Below, one piece after another: positions 47,501 through 54,674 of a stretch of DNA of 64,000 nucleotides. How positions within the stretch are numbered: the first letter of the stretch is position 1; each line of letters opens with the position of its first letter. The stretch comes from Cellulomonas wangleii (GTDB lineage: Bacteria; Actinomycetota; Actinomycetes; Actinomycetales; Cellulomonadaceae). The notes beneath the pieces are model-generated. The model was not told the origin of the DNA. It did no database searches and saw only the letters and a program-made list of their open reading frames with translations. Where the stretch lies: contig NZ_CP074405.1 of the NCBI RefSeq assembly GCF_018388445.1, positions 2,170,001 to 2,234,000 on the forward strand. Reading direction: 5' to 3'. The position numbers were made by a program, and so were the translations under genes.

Positions 47501-49073
47501 CCCGTGGCTGCCGGACGGCACGGTCGCCGTGGAGGTCTGGTCGTGGCCGGCGGCGGCCGCCCTGCTGCTGTGCGCGGGGACGTCCCGCACGCCCCGCGTG
47601 CGTGCGGTCGTCGACACGGCCGCACCCTGGGCGGTCGTCCTCACGGCCTCCGCCCCGACGGTGCTCGCCGCGCTCGCCGCGCCGGCAGGACCGGCCGCGA
47701 CGGTCCGCGCCCTCGCGCTCGGCGCTGCGGCCGTCGCCCTCGCGCTCGGGGGCGGCGTGAGCGGGCAGCGCCTGCGCGCGCCGCTGTCGCGACCCCGGGC
47801 GGCGGGCCCGGCCGGTGACACGTCCGCGGGTGGTGCCGGGGCCGGGCTGGCCGGCCTGGGCCTGCTCCTGCTCGCGGGGGCCACCGCCACGGTCACCGCA
47901 GTCCTCGTCGCGCGAGCCCCCGGCGTCGGCGTGCCGCCCCTGGCGGACCTGCCCCTCGCGGCCGCGGGCCTGGTGACGCTCGCGACAGCGGCGCTCACCG
48001 CCCGCCGCGGTGACGTCCCGCGCGTCTGGGTGGCGGCAGGCCTGCTCGCCCTCGTCCCGTCCGTGCTCCTGCGGACCCCCGACGCACGCCCGGTCGTGTG
48101 GTGGGCCACGGCGGCAGCACTCCTCGGGCTGTCCCTGGTGGCCCGGAGCCGCCGCGGGAGCAGCCCCGGGGCCGCGGACCCGCAGCTCGCACCCGTCGAC
48201 CCGCAGGGCCCGGTCCGGAGCGCCGGCGGACTGCTCGCGGCGCGGTACGTGGCCCCGGTGCTCACGGGTGCCGCACTCGTGGTGGCCACCGTGGGGCCGT
48301 GGGCCGAGGCACTCGTGCACCGGCCCGGCCCCGTCGGCCCGCCGCTGCTCGCGGTGGAGGGCGTCGCCGTCCTCACGTTTGGGGTCGGGCTCGCGCACCG
48401 CCGCACAGGGCCCGGCCGGCGCGCGGACGCCGTGCTGCGGTGCCTGCTGGTCGGTCTGCTCGCGCTCCCCACGCTCGTGGCGGTGGACGCGACGGCACTC
48501 GGCACCGCGCGCGGGATCGTCGTGCTGGGCGCGGGAGCCGCCCTGGCCTGGTGGGCCCGCGACCGCGTGGGCACCGTGCTGGGGGTCACCACCGCGACGC
48601 TCGCCACCACCGTGCTGGCCCTGCGCGGCGGGCCGGAGCCGGCCGACGTCCCCTGGACCGTGCTCGGGCTCCTGACGCTCGCCCTGGGGGTCCAGCGCCT
48701 GCGGCGGGACCCGGCACAGGGCTCGTGGGCCCACCTCGGCGTCCCGCTGGCGCTCACGCTCGGGGCGCCGCTGACGCTCCTCGTGGCCGAGCCCGCGGGG
48801 TGGCGGGCGACCCTGCTCCTCGCGCTCGGCGTGGCCTCGGTCGTCACCGGTGCGACGCGCCGCCGGCAGGCCCCGTTCCTGCTGGGCGCCGGAGCCGTGC
48901 TCGTGACACTGGTCGTGGTGCTCAGCCCGATCGCGGCGGGGGCTCTCGCCGCGATCGACGGCTGGATCCTGCTCGCGGTGGGCGGCACCCTCGTCCTCGG
49001 ACTCGGGGTGACGTACGAGAAGCGTGTGCAGGAGGCCCGCGAGGCGGTGCGGTTCGTCGGCGAGATGCGCTGA
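44544..49073 (+). CDS. Giant polytopic membrane protein (SCO7613-like) with N-terminal zinc ribbon
   Basis: A 1,509-residue protein. The first 30 residues hold a four-Cys zinc-ribbon-like motif (LCPGCAATLSAGRCGAC), followed by a charged helix and a Pro/Ala linker to about residue 130. The rest is almost entirely hydrophobic, alternating Ala/Val/Leu-rich spans with short Arg-containing loops, several dozen spans in all. It ends in an ordinary soluble helix (YEKRVQEAREAVRFVGEM). This matches the large actinobacterial SCO7613-type family of unknown function. A CACGAT hexamer lies 6 nt before the ATG. It lies opposite to, and between, pup and dop, so it interrupts the proteasome gene set. Confidence 0.85.
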   Translation: MPETLYGRVLRALQDPTLCPGCAATLSAGRCGACALDVSGPDGTLVWQDSQAVVRALRARQDRVAALRAAQLRTATGRGSARAALPDVPPSPRPAPAAPAPAVRARAVPTAATTPAVPRAVRPPVPPAAPRRPWRVQTVLQVVGAALLVAASIAFLVFAWDVMGLGGRALVVAVGTVVVFGLASWLRARSLPQGAEAVGAVAVVLLLLDAWAVRATGTLVVGDAATQAGLSALVCAGLLTAWGVRSRLRVGAVAGAVLVPLTPLPWLLTAPDAATAAALLLLAAASTAVRAVAPWVHSRAERAVLHGAAAGLLPAAAVTALVGTVTSPAGTAWPAVAVLAGVAAVSALQVVVEARGAVAPPPGTRSGVGPRTARASARAAWAWAGGVTTALALAAAFATAVVGVTGSTRATDAVLASLAGVVGTCVAAAGLLRVDPVVPVAWRADVRAGARAALAATAPAASWSAAVLVTAATTHLLRDPAPGSVPPVGAAAVGALAGAGALGVLVARWEEGTVARAAALAWRAVVVGIAVVVPVLTAVGPAAPVVAVGAHGAVAAVLLTPPTARRLGRASVRTGAVAAGVLAVLGALPHPGWTAAALLVPAAIAVHARTWSATARSGAASTATAALLLVAAGTTAGTAAGLPVAAALALAVTAVAAVLLVLAHRLGTGAAAERDTALGLAGVTVAVSWASATAQAAAAHGSGPSALSVLVTAAPLAAAAAAVALVVVLLHDDRRWGADHMTAGAGAAAPVTALVVATAHLTLGRPGATGTALLVTLVGAVAWAAAAPAGLRGAPAARVAVEAAGTAVVAGGLAAAAVQGQVPLAVALVLAAVGAAAWALGPGRSRVWWLALVLATCAWWAVLGVRDATVVEVWTLPPALVVAGVGAWRVARDRPGAAGLLVAGLASATLPTALLPAVLEVGTRWVDRGLLTAGVTVAVTAAAVLVAPRRPAAGELLGGLAALLLLVGPITRAVVAAVAPDAVVSGPWLPDGTVAVEVWSWPAAAALLLCAGTSRTPRVRAVVDTAAPWAVVLTASAPTVLAALAAPAGPAATVRALALGAAAVALALGGGVSGQRLRAPLSRPRAAGPAGDTSAGGAGAGLAGLGLLLLAGATATVTAVLVARAPGVGVPPLADLPLAAAGLVTLATAALTARRGDVPRVWVAAGLLALVPSVLLRTPDARPVVWWATAAALLGLSLVARSRRGSSPGAADPQLAPVDPQGPVRSAGGLLAARYVAPVLTGAALVVATVGPWAEALVHRPGPVGPPLLAVEGVAVLTFGVGLAHRRTGPGRRADAVLRCLLVGLLALPTLVAVDATALGTARGIVVLGAGAALAWWARDRVGTVLGVTTATLATTVLALRGGPEPADVPWTVLGLLTLALGVQRLRRDPAQGSWAHLGVPLALTLGAPLTLLVAEPAGWRATLLLALGVASVVTGATRRRQAPFLLGAGAVLVTLVVVLSPIAAGALAAIDGWILLAVGGTLVLGLGVTYEKRVQEAREAVRFVGEMR

Positions 49074-49099
49074 CCGGACCACCTCGCGCGCGACGGCGG

Positions 49100-50707
49100 T
49101 CAGCCGCCGAGTGCCGCCAGCAGCGAGCGGGCGTCCGGGCTGCGGTCCAGCAGCTCCCCCACGTGCGCCCGGGTGCCACGCAACGGGTCCCGCATCGGCA
49201 CGCGCTGCAGCGTCTGGGCGCCGGGCACGTCGAACACCACCGAGTCCCAGCTCGCCGCCGAGATCTCGGAGCCGTAGCGTGCCACGGCCTCCCCGCGGAA
49301 GTACGCCCGGGTGTCCTGGGGCGGGTGCCGCACCGCGTCGGCCACCTCCTGCGGCGTCACCAGCAGCTCGACCGCCCCGGCGGCCGCGAGCCGGTGGTAC
49401 AGACCTCGCTCGGGGCGCACGTCCGACCACTGCAGGTCCACGGCGGCCAGGCGGGGGTGGTCCCAGGCCAGACCGTCCCGCCGGCGCATGCCGTCGAGCA
49501 GGCGCAGCTTCGCGAGCCACTCGACCTCCCGTGCGCAGGACGCGGGCTCGGTCCCCAGCCGCTCCAGCAGCGACCCCCAGCGCGCGAGGACGTCACGCGT
49601 CTGGTCGTCGGGCGCGCCGCCGGCGGCGTCGAGCGCCTCGCGGACCGCCGCCAGGTACTCCGTCTGGAGCTCGAGGGCCGTCAGCCGTCGCCCGTCGGCC
49701 AGCTCGAGCCGCTCGCCCAGCCCGAGGTCGTGGCTGACCCGGTGCACGGCCTGCACCGGGTCGCGCAGCGCCAGCCGCTCGACGCGCTGCGCCGCTCGAC
49801 GCCCGGGGCCGCCCGCCGTGGCCTGCTCCAGGAGCCAGAGGACGAGCGACGTCGTCCCGAGCCGCAGGTACGTCGCCGGCTCCAGCATGGTGGCGTCGCC
49901 GATGATGACGTGCAGCCGCCGCCAGCGGGTGGGGTCGGCGTGCGGCTCGTCGCGGGTGTTGACGATCGGACGGCGCAGCGTCGTCTCCAGGCCCACCTCC
50001 GCCTCGATGTAGTCCGCGCGCTGCGACAGCTGGAACCCCGGGTGCTCGCCGCGCTGCCCCAGCCCGACCCGGCCCGCGCCGGTGAAGACCTGGCGCGTCA
50101 CCAGGAACGTCGTCAGGCCCGCGACCAGGTCCGCGAACGGGACGGAGCGCTCGACGAGGTAGTTCTCGTGCGTGCCGTAGGTGGCGCCCTTGCCGTCGAC
50201 GTTGTTCTTGTACAGCGTGACGTCGGGCAGGGCGGGGCTCGCCGCGAGCCGGCGCACCGACTCGAGCATGACGAGCTCGCCGGCCCGGTCCCACCGCACC
50301 GCGTCGAGGGGGGACGTCACCTCGGGCGAGGAGTACTCGGGGTGCGCGTGGTCGACGTACAGCCGCGCCCCGTTGGTGAGGATCACGTTCGCGGCGCCCG
50401 GGTCCTCGTACTCCTCGCCCTCGGACCGTGGCATGGCCTGCGGGCCGTCACCCGACGGCGCCGGGACCGTCGGCGAGTCCGTCAGCATCGACGGGTGCGC
50501 GGCGGCGCGCTGCAGGTGGAACCCCCGCGCGTCGTGCAACGGGTCCTCGTCGTCGTAGTCCCACCGCGCCCGCGAGCGGCCCGCCTCGCGCGCAGCCGCG
50601 TGCACGGCCACCACGTGGCTGGACAGCAGCATGGGGTTCGCCAGCGGCCGGCCCGGCTGCAGCACGCCGTACTCGGTCTCGATGCCCATCACGCGGCGCA
50701 CGGTCAC
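49100..50707 (-). CDS. dop: Pup deamidase/depupylase
   Basis: A 535-residue homologue of PafA that deamidates Pup and removes it from substrates. RRVMGIETEYGVLQPG begins the core, followed by the long Dop-specific loop (RARWDYDDEDPLHDARGFHL region), then GARLYVDHAHPEYSSPE, LYKNNVDGKGATYGTHENY and [10 protein letters not shown]. The GTG at 50707 is chosen because TAGGGT ends 7 nt upstream and no Shine-Dalgarno is present; a later ATG (MGIETEYG) would cut conserved residues close. It lies 99 nt downstream of mpa but seems to have its own promoter. Confidence 0.96.
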   Translation of the reverse strand: MTVRRVMGIETEYGVLQPGRPLANPMLLSSHVVAVHAAAREAGRSRARWDYDDEDPLHDARGFHLQRAAAHPSMLTDSPTVPAPSGDGPQAMPRSEGEEYEDPGAANVILTNGARLYVDHAHPEYSSPEVTSPLDAVRWDRAGELVMLESVRRLAASPALPDVTLYKNNVDGKGATYGTHENYLVERSVPFADLVAGLTTFLVTRQVFTGAGRVGLGQRGEHPGFQLSQRADYIEAEVGLETTLRRPIVNTRDEPHADPTRWRRLHVIIGDATMLEPATYLRLGTTSLVLWLLEQATAGGPGRRAAQRVERLALRDPVQAVHRVSHDLGLGERLELADGRRLTALELQTEYLAAVREALDAAGGAPDDQTRDVLARWGSLLERLGTEPASCAREVEWLAKLRLLDGMRRRDGLAWDHPRLAAVDLQWSDVRPERGLYHRLAAAGAVELLVTPQEVADAVRHPPQDTRAYFRGEAVARYGSEISAASWDSVVFDVPGAQTLQRVPMRDPLRGTRAHVGELLDRSPDARSLLAALGG

Positions 50708-50714
50708 GCCGTCC

Positions 50715-50720
50715 ACCCTA
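50715..50720 (-). promoter_or_regulatory. dop -10 element (leaderless)
   Basis: TAGGGT on the minus strand ends 7 nt before the dop GTG. Confidence 0.55.
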
Positions 50721-50806
50721 GGCGCCGCCGGGACCACGGGCCGCGGCTGCCCGCGAGGCGGTCACGGCCTCGCGGGCGCCCCGCCGGACCGCTCACGCGG
50801 GCGACG

Positions 50807-52441
50807 TCACAGGTACTGGCCGGTGCTCGTGACGTTCTCGATGGTCCGCGACGCCTCGATGCCCTTCTTGCCCTGGACGATCGTGCGGATGAACACGATC
50901 CGCTCGCCCTTCTTGCCGGAGATCCGGGCCCAGTCGTCGGGGTTGGTCGTGTTGGGCAGGTCCTCGTTCTCCTTGAACTCGTCCACGCACGCCGCGAGCA
51001 GGTGGTCAACGCGGATGCCGCGCTGCCCGGTGGACAGCAGGTCCTTGATCGCGGACTTCTTGGCGCGGTCGACGACGTTCTGGATCATGGCCCCGGAGTT
51101 GAAGTCCTTGAAGTACAGGACCTCCTTGTCCCCGCTGGCGTAGGTGACCTCGAGGAACCGGTTCTCGTCGGCCTCGGAGTACATCCGCTCCACGACGCGC
51201 GAGATCATCGCCTCGACCGCCGCGCTCGCGGACCCGCCGTGCTCCGCGATGTCGTCGTCGTGGATGGGCAGGTTCGCGGTCAGGTACTTCGCGAAGATCT
51301 CCCGTGCGCCCTCGGCGTCCGGGCGCTCGATCTTGATCTTCACGTCGAGGCGCCCCGGGCGCAGGATCGCGGGGTCGATCATGTCCTCGCGGTTGGACGC
51401 ACCGATGACGATGACGTTGTCCAGCCGCTCGACCCCGTCGATCTCGGCCAGCAGCTGCGGCACGATCGTCGTCTCGACGTCGCTGGAGACGCCGGTGCCG
51501 CGGGTGCGGAACAGCGACTCCATCTCGTCGAAGAACACGACGACCGGGTGCCCCTGGGACGCCTTCTCCCGGGCGCGGGCGAAGATCAACCGGATGTGCC
51601 GCTCGGTCTCCCCCACGTACTTGTTGAGCAGCTCGGGGCCCTTGACGTTGAGGAAGTAGGAGCGGGCGTCCGCGACGTCGGCGCCGCGCGCCGCGGCGGC
51701 GGTCGCGGCCAGGGAGTGCGCCACGGCCTTGGCGATGAGCGTCTTGCCGCACCCCGGGGGGCCGTAGAGCAGGACGCCCTTCGGGGGCTTGAGGCCGTGC
51801 TCGCGGAACAGCTCGGGGTGCAGGAAGGGCAGCTCCACGGCGTCACGGATGGCCTCGATCTGCGGACCGAGCCCACCGATGTCCGCGTAGTCGATGTCCG
51901 GGACCTCCTCGAGGACGAGCTCCTCCACCTCGGCCCGCGGGATCACCTCGAACACGAACCCGCTGCGGGGGTCGATCGTCAGCGCGTCGCCCACGCGCAC
52001 GCCGCCGTCGGCGACCTGCCCGGCGAAGCGCACGACCCGCTCCTCGTCACCGCGCCCGACGACGAGCGCGCGGCCCTCGCCGAGCATCTCCTTGACGGTG
52101 ACGATCTCGCCGACCTGCTCGTAGCCGCCGGCCTCGACGACCGTGAGCGCCTCGTTGAGCATGACCTCCTGGCCGGGGCGCAACCGGTGCACGTCGAGGG
52201 AGGGGCTCGCGCCCACGTGCATCTTGCGGCCGGCGGAGACGATGTCCACCGTCCCGTCCTCCCGCGCACCGAGGAAGGTCGCGTAGGTGCCGGGCGGCTT
52301 GGCGAGGTCGTCCACCTGCCGCTTGAGCTCGAGGATCTGCTCGCGCGCCGCCACGAGCGCCTCGCTCAGGCGCTCGTTCTTCGCTGCCAGCACCGCAAGC
52401 TCGCGGTGCAGGTCACGTCCGGGGACAGCCGGTTCGGTCAT
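50807..52441 (-). CDS. mpa: Proteasomal ATPase (Mpa/ARC)
   Basis: A 544-residue AAA+ unfoldase that recognises Pup with its N-terminal coiled-coil and feeds substrates into the 20S core. Order: coiled-coil ([19 protein letters not shown], about 14-45), OB domains, AAA module with Walker [17 protein letters not shown] and Walker [17 protein letters not shown], Arg finger region [11 protein letters not shown], and a C-terminal tail ending QYL, the proteasome-docking signal. The ATG at 52441 has GGAGG 9 nt upstream; a GTG at 52522 in frame would add basic sequence not seen in the family. Confidence 0.96.
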   Translation of the reverse strand: MTEPAVPGRDLHRELAVLAAKNERLSEALVAAREQILELKRQVDDLAKPPGTYATFLGAREDGTVDIVSAGRKMHVGASPSLDVHRLRPGQEVMLNEALTVVEAGGYEQVGEIVTVKEMLGEGRALVVGRGDEERVVRFAGQVADGGVRVGDALTIDPRSGFVFEVIPRAEVEELVLEEVPDIDYADIGGLGPQIEAIRDAVELPFLHPELFREHGLKPPKGVLLYGPPGCGKTLIAKAVAHSLAATAAAARGADVADARSYFLNVKGPELLNKYVGETERHIRLIFARAREKASQGHPVVVFFDEMESLFRTRGTGVSSDVETTIVPQLLAEIDGVERLDNVIVIGASNREDMIDPAILRPGRLDVKIKIERPDAEGAREIFAKYLTANLPIHDDDIAEHGGSASAAVEAMISRVVERMYSEADENRFLEVTYASGDKEVLYFKDFNSGAMIQNVVDRAKKSAIKDLLSTGQRGIRVDHLLAACVDEFKENEDLPNTTNPDDWARISGKKGERIVFIRTIVQGKKGIEASRTIENVTSTGQYL

Positions 52442-52528
52442 GGTGCTCGGCCTCCGTTCCGCGCGATGCGCCCTTCCTCCGGTCCACCGTGCACGCCGCT
52501 GTGCCTGCTGGTCAGACGACACTAACCG

Positions 52529-52544
52529 CAGGTGTCAACACCTG
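52529..52544. promoter_or_regulatory. 16-bp palindrome upstream of mpa
   Basis: CAGGTGTTGACACCTG (minus strand) is a perfect inverted repeat containing TTGACA, a consensus -35. A TAGTGT hexamer at 52524-52519 could instead be the -10, putting the palindrome in the spacer. In either case a dimeric regulator bound here would affect mpa transcription. The 52442-52641 gap contains no gene. Confidence 0.5.
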
Positions 52545-52641
52545 GCGCGTGTCGCGGCCCGCGGGCCGGGGGCGTCCCGCAGGGTGGACGGCGCGCCCCG
52601 GGACGCGCCGCACGCACGGACCCGGGACGCACCACCGGGGG

Positions 52642-53691
52642 TCAGTCCCCCGTCGCGGGACCCTGCGGCCCGAGGTCCTCGGGGGCGACGTGCAGCTCGC
52701 GCCGCACCCGACGGATCTTCTTCGCGGACGTCTCGCGCTCCCCCATCGCCTCGGGCGACCACAGCTCGGGGTCGGTCACGGGCGCGCCGTCCTCGGCGAC
52801 CGGGTACGACCCCTTGGCGGGCCGACGCTTGCGGTGCGGCGGCTCGACGCCGTCGGCGAGCCGGCGGGTCGTGAGCAGGAAGCCGGTGTGGCCGACCATG
52901 CGGTGCTGCGGCCGCACGGCCAGGCCCTCGAGGTGCCACCCGCGCACCATCGACTCCCACGCCTCGGGCTCGGTGAACCGGCCGTCCGACCGTGCGTCCT
53001 CGGCCAGGCGGGACAGCTGGGTCGTCGTCGCCACGTAGCAGACCAGGACACCCCCGGGTGCGAGCGCGGTCGCCACCGCGTCGAGGTTCTCCCAGGGCGC
53101 CAGCATGTCGAGCACCACCCGGTCCACCGTTCCCGGCTCCACCGCCGTGGGCAGCACGTCGGACAGGTCACCGAGCCGCAGGTCCCACGCGGGGTGCGGG
53201 CCGCCGAAGAACGTCTCGACGTTGCCGCGCGCGATCGCGGCGAAGTCCTCGCGGCGCTCGATGGACACCAGGCGTCCGCCGTCGCCCACCGCGCGCAGCA
53301 GGGACAGCGTGAGCCCACCGGAGCCCACGCCCGCCTCGACGACGGTCGCGCCGGGGAACACGTCGCCCATCGTGACGATCTGGCCGGCGTCCTTGGGGTA
53401 CACGACCGCGGCACCGCGCGGCATCGACAGCACGTGGTCGGCCAGCAGCGGGCGCAGCGCCAGGTACGCGATGCCCGACGTGTTCTGCACGACGACGCCC
53501 TCGCTCGCGCCGATCAGGTCCGTGTGCCGCAGGTAGCCGCGGTGGGTGTGGAAGGCGCCGTCGGGGTGCAGCGTGACGGTGTGCAGCCGTCCTCGCGGGT
53601 CGGTCAGCTGGACGCGCTCGCCGACGCGGAAGGGACCGCGCCGCTGGGCGGCCCCGGTCGGTGCGGGCACGGCGGCGTCGTCGGAGGTCAC
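52642..53691 (-). CDS. trmI: tRNA (adenine-58-N1)-methyltransferase
   Basis: A 349-residue class I SAM methyltransferase that modifies A58 in the tRNA T-loop. The N-terminal small beta-domain (GERVQLTDPRGRLHTVTL, HTHRGYLRHTDLIG) is followed by the SAM site VVEAGVGSGGLTLSLLRAVG, the acidic SIERREDFA and the catalytic DMLAPWENLDAV. The family is typically near 280 residues; the extra is a charged C-terminal tail (KKIRRVRRELHVAPEDLG). TAGACT lies 8 nt before the GTG at 53691, so the mRNA may be leaderless. Linkage to mpa is common in actinobacteria. Confidence 0.93.
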   Translation of the reverse strand: MTSDDAAVPAPTGAAQRRGPFRVGERVQLTDPRGRLHTVTLHPDGAFHTHRGYLRHTDLIGASEGVVVQNTSGIAYLALRPLLADHVLSMPRGAAVVYPKDAGQIVTMGDVFPGATVVEAGVGSGGLTLSLLRAVGDGGRLVSIERREDFAAIARGNVETFFGGPHPAWDLRLGDLSDVLPTAVEPGTVDRVVLDMLAPWENLDAVATALAPGGVLVCYVATTTQLSRLAEDARSDGRFTEPEAWESMVRGWHLEGLAVRPQHRMVGHTGFLLTTRRLADGVEPPHRKRRPAKGSYPVAEDGAPVTDPELWSPEAMGERETSAKKIRRVRRELHVAPEDLGPQGPATGD

Positions 53692-53729
53692 GGGCGACGA
53701 GTCTAGGCGCCCCGCGACGCCCCACCGTC

Positions 53730-54143
53730 TCAGCAGCCCAGCTCGGCCACCACGTCCGCCCGCGCGTCCTCGACCGCGGCGACGTCCTCGCGCAGACGGT
53801 CGGCCCCGGCGGTGACGGCCGCGTCGTCCGCCAGCGCGTCGACCCCGTCGTCGACCCGCTCCCATGCGGCGTCGAGGGCGTCGACGCGTTCCCGCGCGAG
53901 GTCCTCGGCCGCGTCGTCCAGGGCGCCCTGCGCGTCCTCGGCGCGCCGGGCCGCGTCCTGGACGTCCGCGAGCGGGGCTCCCTCGCCGATCGTCTCGTCC
54001 AGCGAGGCGAGCGCGGCGGCGAGGTCCTCGGCGCGTTCGCACGCGCGGGTCGTGGCCGCCTCGGGCGTCCCGGTCGAGCACTGGGCCAGCAGCAGCGCCA
54101 CGGGGCTCAGCAGGACGACGACGACGAGACGGGGACGACGCAT
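53730..54143 (-). CDS. Small exported helical protein
   Basis: A 137-residue protein with a hydrophobic signal (RLVVVVLLSPVALLLAQC). The Cys could be lipidated, but the residue before it is Gln, not the usual Gly/Ala/Ser, so lipidation is uncertain. The mature part is an acidic, Ala-rich helical region (AAEDLARERVDALDAAWERV) predicted to form a coiled coil, ending in a C-terminal Cys. AGGAG lies upstream of the ATG. Function unknown. Homologues, if any, were not recognised. Confidence 0.65.
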   Translation of the reverse strand: MRRPRLVVVVLLSPVALLLAQCSTGTPEAATTRACERAEDLAAALASLDETIGEGAPLADVQDAARRAEDAQGALDDAAEDLARERVDALDAAWERVDDGVDALADDAAVTAGADRLREDVAAVEDARADVVAELGC

Positions 54144-54413
54144 GGCGCTCTCCTGGGGTCCGCCCGCACGGGGCTCCGGCTGTCACTGTCACCCGGGGCG
54201 CGCCGCCGTGCCTCACCCGGCGCGGATGAGCGCGCCCCCGGCCCCCGCGCGCCGGCGGGCCCCGGGGCTTCTCGCACGCGGGTGCACGGAGGGGTCCGGG
54301 CGGGGGCACCCGGGTACCGCGGCAGGCGCGGCCGGGCACGGCGTCATCCGGTGGGCATGACGTCTCCGCGCGACACCCCTGCCAGGCTCGGTCCGCGTGA
54401 GCGAGGAGGCCTG

Positions 54414-54641
54414 ATGCTCTACCACATCCGCGTCGTGTCGGCCGCGCACGACCTCGCGTCGCTCGCGGACTTCGCCGACGTCGTGGCGGCGCCCACACCG
54501 GACGGTGCCGCGCTGTCCTGCCGGCTGCCCGACGCCGCGGCGCTGACCGGCCTCGTCGCGCTGCTCACGGACCTGGGCCTGACCATCGCGGAGATCTACC
54601 GCGTCCCCGACGACGTGCCCCCGCCGCGGCCGCCGGCGTGA
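54414..54641 (+). CDS. 75-residue protein of unknown function
   Basis: The ATG at 54414 has GAGGAGG 4-5 nt upstream. The product begins LYHIRVVSAAHDLASLADF with a beta-alpha-beta pattern reminiscent of small ACT-like folds, and ends in a Pro-rich tail. No family is recognised. It is divergent from the exported helical protein gene and convergent with the LuxR-type regulator. Confidence 0.6.
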   Translation: MLYHIRVVSAAHDLASLADFADVVAAPTPDGAALSCRLPDAAALTGLVALLTDLGLTIAEIYRVPDDVPPPRPPA

Positions 54642-54674
54642 CCGCGGCGGGGCACGGGGCCGCGCACCCCCGTG

